5,288 bases of DNA from JAUUZT01 sp964654015. GTDB lineage: Bacteria; Chloroflexota; Dehalococcoidia; GIF9; AB-539-J10. Position numbers and translations under genes: made by a program. Positions within the stretch are counted from its first letter, which is position 1. Every line of letters begins with the position of its first letter. The DNA is taken from the NCBI GenBank assembly GCA_964654015.1, contig CAZZHQ010000158.1, positions 1 to 5,288 of the forward strand, in the 5' to 3' direction. Positions 1-5,157 of this stretch are shown piece by piece. The notes under the pieces were generated by a model, which did no database searches, was not told the DNA's origin, and saw only the letters and a program-made list of their open reading frames with translations.

Positions 1-89
1 CCGGCGTTAAATGTGATATAGAACGATAACAATAAAATACTGACGTGATGATAATGCTTAGCTGACTTAAAAAAAGAAAGAATTATTCA

Positions 90-584
90 GTGATGAACAC
101 AAGAATTAAACTGCTGTTATATGCGGTGTTGCTTATAGTCAGCATACCGCTTCTGCTCGGCGGCTGCAGCAGTCAAATACTAAAAGTAAACGTCTCTGAC
201 ACCTACTACCTCAGAAATAATTATGTTGATGAAGACATGATTTTCGATATCTATATAACAGAGATAACCCTGGAAAACAGCAGCGCAGAAACGCTGAACT
301 TTATTGGCAAACACGTTGAGGACGGGCAGGGAAGAAGCTACAAGGCAAATTTTACATACAAGGAGGATTGGGGAAAATCGTGCAGCAGCACATGCTCCAG
401 TGACGCGAAATACCTTTATGCAGGTGTGATAAAGCCAGGCTATTTTGAAGTGGTAGGAGCGGTGTCCAGAGATGCCACCGCCCTCAGGGCATACATAGAA
501 ACTGAGACCGAACTGCTTGTGTTCTCGCTACCAGACCCCGGTAACCTGGAGATAAAGGAGGTTATTATTCATTCAGAGGAATAA
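90..584 (+). CDS. Small secreted lipoprotein, DUF4352-like Ig-fold candidate
   Basis: Predicted membrane-anchored lipoprotein of 164 residues with no assignable function. The N-terminus has basic residues R5 and K7, a hydrophobic stretch about L8-L23 and a lipobox LGGC with the lipidated cysteine at C26. The following residues are Ser-Ser, so retention at the plasma membrane is not contradicted. The mature part is rich in predicted beta strands. The order of motifs (ENSSAETLNF at about 62-71, then DGQGRSYKA at about 78-86, then a KPGYFEVVGAV segment at about 115-125) recalls telokin-like DUF4352 domains, where a conserved Asn-rich strand is followed by a 'D.dG..Y' turn and a 'l.PGe...G.v.F' strand; this resemblance is from memory and unproved. 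C98 and C102 form a CSSTC pair that could make a disulfide. The start is GTG at 90 or ATG at 93. Only a weak purine run (about 73-80) lies upstream, unlike the strong ribosome sites of the other genes. It has no close operon partner in the window. Confidence 0.75.
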   Translation: MMNTRIKLLLYAVLLIVSIPLLLGGCSSQILKVNVSDTYYLRNNYVDEDMIFDIYITEITLENSSAETLNFIGKHVEDGQGRSYKANFTYKEDWGKSCSSTCSSDAKYLYAGVIKPGYFEVVGAVSRDATALRAYIETETELLVFSLPDPGNLEIKEVIIHSEE

Positions 585-630
585 TTTCCAGCAAAGTACT
601 TAATAATATCAATAAATATGGATAAAGCTA

Positions 631-659
631 TTGACAAAAAGGACTTTCTTTTTTACTAT
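631..659 (+). promoter_or_regulatory. Sigma70-type promoter for the TRAP operon
   Basis: A perfect -35 hexamer TTGACA (631-636) is followed by a 17-base spacer and TACTAT (654-659), which matches 4 of 6 bases of the -10 consensus. The surroundings are A/T-rich. Transcription would begin near 666, giving an untranslated leader of about 170 nt before dctP at 836. The position downstream of the lipoprotein gene and upstream of dctP fits an operon promoter. No start site has been seen directly. Confidence 0.65.
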
Positions 660-754
660 TAAGCGTATGATCGAGGTAGCTATATTTAAAGTGGGCCGTT
701 TTATATGAAATAAATTAAGGTAAACAGTCTACATAGAAAGGTGGTGATGCCATA

Positions 755-829
755 TTGAAAAAGAATAGTGGTGGCAGATGGGTGGTGACTCCAAACAATA
801 ACAACTCAGTAGCAAATTTTAGGAGGTAG
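755..829 (+). CDS. Candidate 24-residue leader ORF upstream of dctP
   Basis: A TTG codon at 755 opens a 24-codon frame ending at TAG 827-829. The peptide begins MKKNSGGRWVV and ends NSVANFRR. A near-consensus ribosome site AAGGTGGTGA (738-747) lies 7 bases upstream of the TTG. The last two sense codons and the stop, AGG AGG TAG, are at the same time the ribosome site of dctP, so a ribosome terminating here would sit on the dctP initiation region, a layout typical of translational coupling. The upstream site and start align with the leader at 5068-5119 before the second lipoprotein gene, which supports a shared, functional origin. I do not recognise the peptide; a faint likeness of GGRWVVTPN to the start of DUF2188 domains is not enough to assign it. 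It could instead be a chance frame within an untranslated leader. Confidence 0.4.
   Translation: MKKNSGGRWVVTPNNNNSVANFRR
821..827 (+). promoter_or_regulatory. Ribosome binding site fixing the TTG start of dctP
   Basis: AGGAGGT sits 8 bases before the TTG at 836. No ATG or GTG lies at a suitable distance, and the TTG is followed directly by a lysine-rich signal-peptide start (MKTK), so the rare start codon is well supported. The site also encodes the last codons of the upstream leader ORF. Confidence 0.85.
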
Positions 830-835
830 AAAAAG

Positions 836-1999
836 TTGAAAACAAAAGTTATCATGCTATTGGTATCGGCGGTTATGGTTCTCAGCCTGATAGTAGCTGG
901 CTGTTCACCTGCGGCTGCGCCAACAACAGCGCCAACAACAGCGCCAACAACAGCGCCAACAACGGCGCCAACAACAACTCCAACTCCTGGTCCCGACGTG
1001 GAAATACACGAATGGGCTATGCAATGTGGTAGCCCTGCTGGCTCGGATAACTACGTTACATGGGGTGATTTTGCCGATATGGTTAGAAGCGCCAGCGGAG
1101 GACGCCTTGACATAACCGTCTATGGCCAGAGCGAGATAATTCCCACCCCACGTGAATCAGATGGCGTCCAGGAAGGTGTCCTTGACTTCGCTACATTTGA
1201 TGTAGTGGGTGAACGGGGTACCATACCTACAGCCGGCCTGTTCGGCGGCTATCCCGGTGGTCCCGATATCCAGACTATGGATATGTGGTTCTACATGGGT
1301 GGCGGCGCTGAACTGATGGAGAAAGCATGGTCACAAGCTGGTTATACTAATGTGCTGCTCCCCAAATATTCATGGAACACAGCGGGAGAAATATGGGCCC
1401 AGTCCACAGTTAAACTGGCGAATAGCCCTGACGCCATGAAGGGACTGAAGATGCGGTGTAAGGGTGACGCTGGTGAGATAATGCCCATGATTGGGGCCTC
1501 AACCGTCATGCTGTCCGGTTCAGAAATCTACCAGGCGCTTGACCGTGGCGTCATCGACCTGGCAGAATGCTGCAGCGCCAACATGAACTGGGAACTGGCT
1601 TTCCACGAAGTATGTCCTTATGCCTACTTCTCACTGACTCGAGCTCCTATTCAGAACATTCAGAACTGCGCAAACATCGATTCCTGGAATGCTCTGTCCC
1701 CCGACTTACAGGACCTCTTTATCATCGCCAATGACTGGTGGGCAAAACGAAGATTCCAGCAGGTATATGAGATGGATCTCAAGGCATTCGATCTGATGCT
1801 TGAGTATGGCGTACAATGCATGGATGTACCTCCACTGCTTGATCAGGCACTGTTGGATGCAGCCGCAGAGTTCTATGCTGGTCAACGTGCAGCTGACCCA
1901 TTCTTCGATGAAATTATGACTTCACAGGAAACCTTCAGAAAGACCTTTGAAGTATTACAGACGCTGGACAACCCGAAGGCGTTTATAACTGAGTACTAA
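836..1999 (+). CDS. dctP: TRAP transporter substrate-binding lipoprotein (DctP family)
   Basis: Extracytoplasmic solute receptor of a tripartite ATP-independent periplasmic transporter; it binds an organic acid and delivers it to DctQ-DctM. The 387 residues comprise a lipoprotein signal peptide (K2, K4, hydrophobic core about 7-20, lipobox VAGC with C23), a Pro/Thr/Ala tether (about 26-53) and a binding domain (about 55-387) of normal family length. Family landmarks are WFYMGGG (151-157), GLKMR (203-207) with R207 as the expected carboxylate-contacting arginine, and GSEIYQALDRGVIDLAE (228-244). These resemble the mannitol/chloroaromatic FcbT1/TakP branch more than the C4-dicarboxylate branch. 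After E244 the branch usually has Trp; here C245-C246 follow, which may alter specificity. Lipid anchoring with a flexible tether replaces a free periplasmic protein. The start is TTG with AGGAGGT 8 bases upstream. dctQ starts 32 bases after the stop codon. The family is sure; the substrate is not known. Confidence 0.93.
   Translation: MKTKVIMLLVSAVMVLSLIVAGCSPAAAPTTAPTTAPTTAPTTAPTTTPTPGPDVEIHEWAMQCGSPAGSDNYVTWGDFADMVRSASGGRLDITVYGQSEIIPTPRESDGVQEGVLDFATFDVVGERGTIPTAGLFGGYPGGPDIQTMDMWFYMGGGAELMEKAWSQAGYTNVLLPKYSWNTAGEIWAQSTVKLANSPDAMKGLKMRCKGDAGEIMPMIGASTVMLSGSEIYQALDRGVIDLAECCSANMNWELAFHEVCPYAYFSLTRAPIQNIQNCANIDSWNALSPDLQDLFIIANDWWAKRRFQQVYEMDLKAFDLMLEYGVQCMDVPPLLDQALLDAAAEFYAGQRAADPFFDEIMTSQETFRKTFEVLQTLDNPKAFITEY
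917..976 (+). repeat. Five tandem 12-bp units encoding an APTT tether in dctP
   Basis: The unit GCGCCAACAACA is repeated five times in frame; the fourth unit ends in ACG rather than ACA. It encodes (Ala-Pro-Thr-Thr)x5 directly after the lipidated cysteine region and is followed by degenerate Thr-Pro codons. It would form an extended flexible tether between membrane and binding domain. Near-identical units make it prone to length change by replication slippage without frame loss. Confidence 0.95.
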
Positions 2000-2031
2000 G
2001 TAATAACAAGGTTTGAAAGGATGATCCACCT

Positions 2032-2538
2032 TTGAAAAAGTTAATGCAGATTATCAGTTCCATAAATGAGAATATTGCGTCCTGGGCCAGGTGGCTAATG
2101 ATAGTGCTGATGTTTGTCGTGGTCTTTGACGTGCTGATGAGGTACTTCTTCAACGAGCCGACAATATGGGCATATGAGCTGGCAATGATTCTTGGATCCA
2201 CCGGATATATGCTCAGCTGGGGCGAGTGTGAACGAGTAGGGATGCACCTAAGAGTGGATGTATTCTCCTCGCAATGTTCCCCAAGATGGCAAGCAATCAT
2301 TGATACGATGGGCACCACAATTGCATGGTACCCCGTATACATAGCCTATATGATGGTAGGCAGCAAATGGGCTATGAGGGCATGGCGTATTAAAGAAGTG
2401 ATGGTAGAAAGCTACTGGTATCCTCCTGCCGGTCCAACCAGGACACTTATAGTCATAGGGATGACTATGATGTGCGCTCAAATAACGGTCAGCCTGATTA
2501 AAAATATACACATGCTGAGGACAGGAGAAGCGCTATGA
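2032..2538 (+). CDS. dctQ: TRAP transporter small permease subunit (DctQ family)
   Basis: Small integral membrane subunit of the TRAP permease, which pairs with DctM to form the importer and its docking surface for DctP. The 168 residues, a normal length, show four hydrophobic segments at about 19-40, 44-63, 87-110 and 138-157. Family features include the R37-Y38-F39 end of helix 1, W46 and E49 in the 'W..E' motif, and the R68..H72-x-R74-x-D76 loop that corresponds to the usual 'r..H.rvD' motif. The start is probably TTG 2032, with a moderate ribosome site AAAGGATG at 2016-2023; the in-frame ATG at 2044 has no ribosome site. The AAAGG of that site can pair with CCTTT at 2029-2033, which includes the start codon. 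The 3' end overlaps dctM by four bases (ATGA), a sign of coupled translation. Confidence 0.92.
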   Translation: MKKLMQIISSINENIASWARWLMIVLMFVVVFDVLMRYFFNEPTIWAYELAMILGSTGYMLSWGECERVGMHLRVDVFSSQCSPRWQAIIDTMGTTIAWYPVYIAYMMVGSKWAMRAWRIKEVMVESYWYPPAGPTRTLIVIGMTMMCAQITVSLIKNIHMLRTGEAL

Positions 2539-3893
2539 TTGATGCCGTACAGTCTTGGTTAACGCCAGAAGTTGTTACTGTCATCTTTATTGGAGGTATC
2601 CTGGTCGGTCTGCTCAGCGGTTTCCATATAGGGATTGTGATAGCAGGACTAGGATTGGCACTTGGTCTGCTGTCGCTTGGTCCGCTGACGCTGGAGGTTA
2701 TGTATTCACGCTTCTATAAGATGATGATGAACTACATACTGCTGGCTATCCCCCTGTTTATCTTCATGGGTGATATGATTCAGTATTCTGGAATAGCCGA
2801 CCGTCTGTACGAGACCCTTTATGTGGCGCTCGGACCAGCCAGAGGAGGGCTGGCGCTGGCAACTGTGCTCTTCGGTACTGTGCTTGCCGCCTGCCTGGGA
2901 ATAATCGCTGCCTCTGTCAGCATGCTCTGTATACTGGGCCTCTCCCCCATGATAAAGAGGGGTTACGCCAAGGACCTCGCCTGTGGCTGTGTTGCCGCGG
3001 GAGGTTGTCTGGGCATCCTCATCCCTCCCAGTATCATGATAGTCATGTACGGACCTATTGCCAATGTATCTGTAGGAAAACTCTTCATGGGAGCCTTCCC
3101 TGCTGGTTTCCTTCTCGCTGGTTTATACTGTTTGTACATAATTATACGGGCAATCATACGGCCACAAGATGCACCATCTCTACCGAAAGAAGAAAGAACC
3201 ACTCCTACTGGCAAAAAGATAAAAGATCTAATGGTTTCTCTTGTACCTCCAATACTGTTAATTCTATCGGTACTCGGAGTTATCTTCTTTGGTATAGCCG
3301 CCCCTACAGAGGCTGCAGGGATGGGAGCCTTTGCTGCGACCCTGCTGGCTATTGCCTATAGACGATTCAGTTTCAAGGTATTCAAGTTCGTTGCTCTTGA
3401 CACCCTAAAGGTAAGTGGTTACATCTTCTTCCTTTCCTGTTTGACCTATGCAGCCATTGGCATATTCATGCGCCTGGGCTGTGCTGAGGTAATAGGAAAT
3501 GTAATCCTGGCTACACCGGGTGGTAAGTGGGCAGTCTTTGCCATGATAATGTTCTTCGTCTTTGCCCTTGGTTTCTTTATGGGATGGATACCTATAGTCT
3601 TCATCGTAGTTCCGATAATATCGCCACTATTGGAGCCTTTAGGCTTCGACCCCGTATGGTTCGCCCTGATGGTGATGGTCAATTTACAGGCATCGTTTAT
3701 GACCCCGCCTATGGCGCTCGCTATATTCCTTGTGTCAAATCTGGCTGCTCCAGAAACTGGAGTAACTACCATGGACGTAATAAAGGGAGTAGTACCTTTT
3801 GTCCTTATAATATTATTTGCTATAGTATTAATGATTATATTCCCGCAGATCGTCCTCTGGTTACCTGAGCACATGATAAAACCTTGGACTTAA
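2535..3893 (+). CDS. dctM: TRAP transporter large permease subunit (DctM family)
   Basis: Large, transport-conducting subunit of the TRAP importer, an elevator-type sodium-coupled carrier of the ion transporter superfamily. Its 452 residues (usual size about 425-450) are almost wholly hydrophobic, with about a dozen membrane segments and two re-entrant regions. Family signatures are GILIPPSIMIVMYGPIANVSV (residues 160-180, first hairpin), AAPTEAAGMGA (255-265) and the C-terminal block GFFMGWIPIVFIV (346-358) through NLQASFMTPP (383-392). The NLQ.S...PP form points to the mannitol/chloroaromatic branch. A charged cytoplasmic loop lies at about 210-231. C152 and C158 replace threonines common in the GTVAAGGTLGILIPP motif. 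The ATG at 2535 overlaps the dctQ stop and has AGGAG (2523-2527) 7 bases upstream. A strong terminator follows 25 bases after the stop codon, so this is the last gene of the operon. Confidence 0.95.
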   Translation: MIDAVQSWLTPEVVTVIFIGGILVGLLSGFHIGIVIAGLGLALGLLSLGPLTLEVMYSRFYKMMMNYILLAIPLFIFMGDMIQYSGIADRLYETLYVALGPARGGLALATVLFGTVLAACLGIIAASVSMLCILGLSPMIKRGYAKDLACGCVAAGGCLGILIPPSIMIVMYGPIANVSVGKLFMGAFPAGFLLAGLYCLYIIIRAIIRPQDAPSLPKEERTTPTGKKIKDLMVSLVPPILLILSVLGVIFFGIAAPTEAAGMGAFAATLLAIAYRRFSFKVFKFVALDTLKVSGYIFFLSCLTYAAIGIFMRLGCAEVIGNVILATPGGKWAVFAMIMFFVFALGFFMGWIPIVFIVVPIISPLLEPLGFDPVWFALMVMVNLQASFMTPPMALAIFLVSNLAAPETGVTTMDVIKGVVPFVLIILFAIVLMIIFPQIVLWLPEHMIKPWT

Positions 3894-3918
3894 GCTAAGA
3901 GCAATAGATAGAATGTCT

Positions 3919-3960
3919 AAAGAAAGGGCTACCTTAACCGGTAGCCTTTTCTTTTTAATT
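3919..3960 (+). terminator. Rho-independent terminator of the TRAP operon
   Basis: A stem pairs 3919-3933 with 3940-3954 (15 pairs, including a central GGCTACC/GGTAGCC core and one G-U pair) around the six-base loop TTAACC, and runs into a T-rich tract (TTTTCTTTTT). The outer pairs are A-T and merge with the T tract, so the effective stem is the inner 7-11 pairs. It lies 25 bases after the dctM stop, and the dehydrogenase gene begins beyond it. Confidence 0.93.
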
Positions 3961-3988
3961 TATATCAGTATATTTTGTGATATATGTA

Positions 3989-4022
3989 TTGACAAAAGCT
4001 GATAAAGAGGTTAGCTTATAGT
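3989..4022 (+). promoter_or_regulatory. Candidate promoter for the dehydrogenase gene
   Basis: A perfect TTGACA (3989-3994) lies between the operon terminator and the dehydrogenase gene and shares the 11-base context TATTGACAAAA with the promoter at 631. The -10 element is unclear: TAGCTT (4012-4017) has the ideal 17-base spacing but matches only 3 of 6, while TATAGT (4017-4022) matches 5 of 6 at a spacing of 22. An imperfect inverted repeat (AAGCTGA 3996-4002, TTAGCTT 4011-4017) fills the spacer and could be an operator. The terminator upstream makes an independent promoter here likely. Confidence 0.45.
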
Positions 4023-4047
4023 ATTGAATAATAACAGGAGGTATTAG

Positions 4048-5037
4048 ATGGCACAGTATAAGGTGGTCATGCTAAGGTCAATGAGCCCTGACAACAAGAT
4101 TGAAAAGGATGTCCTAAAGGAGATTGGAGCGGAGTTGGTGATAGCTCCCGATACTAAGGAGGACACCGCCATCAAGTATGTGGCGGATGCTGATGCGATA
4201 ATCGGGCCAACTAAAGTTAACGAGCGGGTGCTGGATGCTGCCAAGAAATGTAAGATTGTTGCTGGTATTGGTGTAGGTTATGACAACGTAGATATAGTTG
4301 CCGCCGCCAAGAGAGGCATATACGTGAGCAACATGCCTGCCCAATACTGGTGTGCCGACGAGGTATCAGATCATGCTGTTTCATTGGGCTTTGCTGTTCA
4401 AAGAAAGCTTGCTTCTCTTAATGAAACAACCAAAAATGGTGCCTGGCGTGAAAAACTTAATGACGTCAGTCCCATATTCCCCTTCAGAGATCAGACCTGG
4501 GGACTTTACGCCTGCGGACATATAGCTCGAGCCGTTGCCCGGAAAGTCCAGGTTTTTGGCTTCAAAGTAATTGCCTTTGACCCAATCGTCACAGAAGAAG
4601 AGGCATATCAGTATGGAATTAAGCTGGTGGACATCGATACCCTCTTGAAAACATCCGATATAATCTCCATACACGCCCCTCTGCTGAAGTCAACTTTCCA
4701 TGCATTCAGTAATGAACAGTTTAAGAAAATGAAGAAAACTGCTTATCTGATAAACGTAGGCAGAGGCCCCATAGTAGACCAGAAAGCGCTTTACGATGCT
4801 CTGAAAGCAGGAGATATCGCTGCGGCAGGTCTCGATGTTCTGGAGGATGAACCTCCCAAGCCTGGGGAGCCCCTGCTGACGCTGGACAACATAAAACTCA
4901 CGGTCACTCCACACATGGCCTCATACTCCGAAACATCCTTTGCTAAGTCCCGTAAGGGCTCCTGCGAGGAAGTGGTCAGGGTGCTTAAAGGTGGTGTGCC
5001 CAATAACTGGGTTAATAAGAGAGAAATGGGCAAATAG
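4048..5037 (+). CDS. D-isomer-specific 2-hydroxyacid dehydrogenase, CtBP-like
   Basis: Cytosolic NAD(P)-dependent enzyme expected to interconvert a 2-oxoacid and a D-2-hydroxyacid. Its 329 residues match the family length. The substrate-domain motif GIGVGYDNVD is at 73-82, and the EVSDHA motif, corresponding to 'EvadhAl', is at 105-110. The catalytic set is complete: R239 in NVGRGPIVD, E268 in DVLEDEPP, and H289 in TPHMASYSE. D178 at the end of the second Rossmann strand (VIAFDP) favours NAD over NADP. The TPH.A.YSE block and the C-terminal GGVPNNWVN (315-323) point to the CtBP-like / phosphoglycerate-dehydrogenase-like branch. The nucleotide loop is odd: the usual GxGxxG reads A155-C-G157-H-I-A160, keeping only the middle glycine, so cofactor affinity may differ. 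The ATG start has AGGAGGT (4036-4042) 5 bases upstream. It lies after the TRAP terminator, so it is separately transcribed, but its position beside a probable organic-acid importer suggests a linked role. Substrate unknown; serA or a glyoxylate reductase cannot be told apart here. Confidence 0.9.
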   Translation: MAQYKVVMLRSMSPDNKIEKDVLKEIGAELVIAPDTKEDTAIKYVADADAIIGPTKVNERVLDAAKKCKIVAGIGVGYDNVDIVAAAKRGIYVSNMPAQYWCADEVSDHAVSLGFAVQRKLASLNETTKNGAWREKLNDVSPIFPFRDQTWGLYACGHIARAVARKVQVFGFKVIAFDPIVTEEEAYQYGIKLVDIDTLLKTSDIISIHAPLLKSTFHAFSNEQFKKMKKTAYLINVGRGPIVDQKALYDALKAGDIAAAGLDVLEDEPPKPGEPLLTLDNIKLTVTPHMASYSETSFAKSRKGSCEEVVRVLKGGVPNNWVNKREMGK

Positions 5038-5083
5038 CAAGAACACAGATTTGGATAATACATTAATAAGGAGGTGAAGTTCT

Positions 5084-5119
5084 ATGAAAGAAAAGGCGGC
5101 GGCGGATGTGGGGAGGTAA
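5084..5119 (+). CDS. Candidate 11-residue leader peptide before second lipoprotein gene
   Basis: An ATG at 5084 opens the frame MKEKAAADVGR and stops at TAA 5117-5119. Its ribosome site AAGGAGGTGA (5068-5077) is a full match to the 16S rRNA tail, stronger than needed for an untranslated leader. The stop overlaps the next ribosome site (GGGAGGTAA, 5111-5119). The region aligns by eye with the leader before dctP: ribosome site, then a start about 7 bases later (TTG there, ATG here), AAA-rich codons, a GGYGGC-type run, and a second GGTGGTGA/GGAGGTAA element 41-42 bases after the first. An overlapping frame from GTG 5074 runs to 5157 but has no ribosome site of its own. Function unknown; regulatory leader is an inference. 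Confidence 0.35.
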   Translation: MKEKAAADVGR

Positions 5120-5124
5120 ACGAA

Positions 5125-5157
5125 ATGTATTTAATGAATATGGGAGGTTATCAATGA
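5125..5157 (+). CDS. Candidate 10-residue leader cistron overlapping the lipoprotein start
   Basis: An ATG at 5125 lies 7 bases after the GGGAGGT site and encodes MYLMNMGGYQ, ending at TGA 5155-5157. The stop overlaps the ATG of the next gene (5154) in an ATGA arrangement, and the codons GGA GGT inside it form that gene's ribosome site. This is the second link in a chain of overlapping small frames. It is very short and may only be spacing sequence; the arrangement, not the peptide, is the support. Confidence 0.25.
   Translation: MYLMNMGGYQ

Noticed and set aside
26..55. ATAACA ... GATAAT as a promoter for the first lipoprotein gene
   Set aside because: The -35 match is 4 of 6 at 18-base spacing in A/T-rich DNA, which is expected by chance; no further support.
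636..653. AAAAAG/CTTTTT hairpin followed by T residues after the first lipoprotein gene
   Set aside because: The stem is almost all A-T and lies inside the promoter spacer; too weak to call a terminator.
1983..2342. 119-codon open frame on the minus strand
   Set aside because: It lies opposite dctQ, whose protein clearly belongs to a known family; the minus-strand protein has no family features and no ribosome site was evident.
3005..3868. Plus-strand frames of 118 and 113 codons inside dctM
   Set aside because: They are out-of-frame readings of dctM with no family likeness and no initiation signals.
3446..3874. 142-codon open frame on the minus strand
   Set aside because: It is the antisense shadow of the membrane-helix codons of dctM, with a biased composition and no recognisable domain.
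5074..5157. 27-residue frame from GTG 5074 through 5157
   Set aside because: The GTG lies inside the ribosome site itself and has no such site upstream; the ATG at 5084 is better placed.
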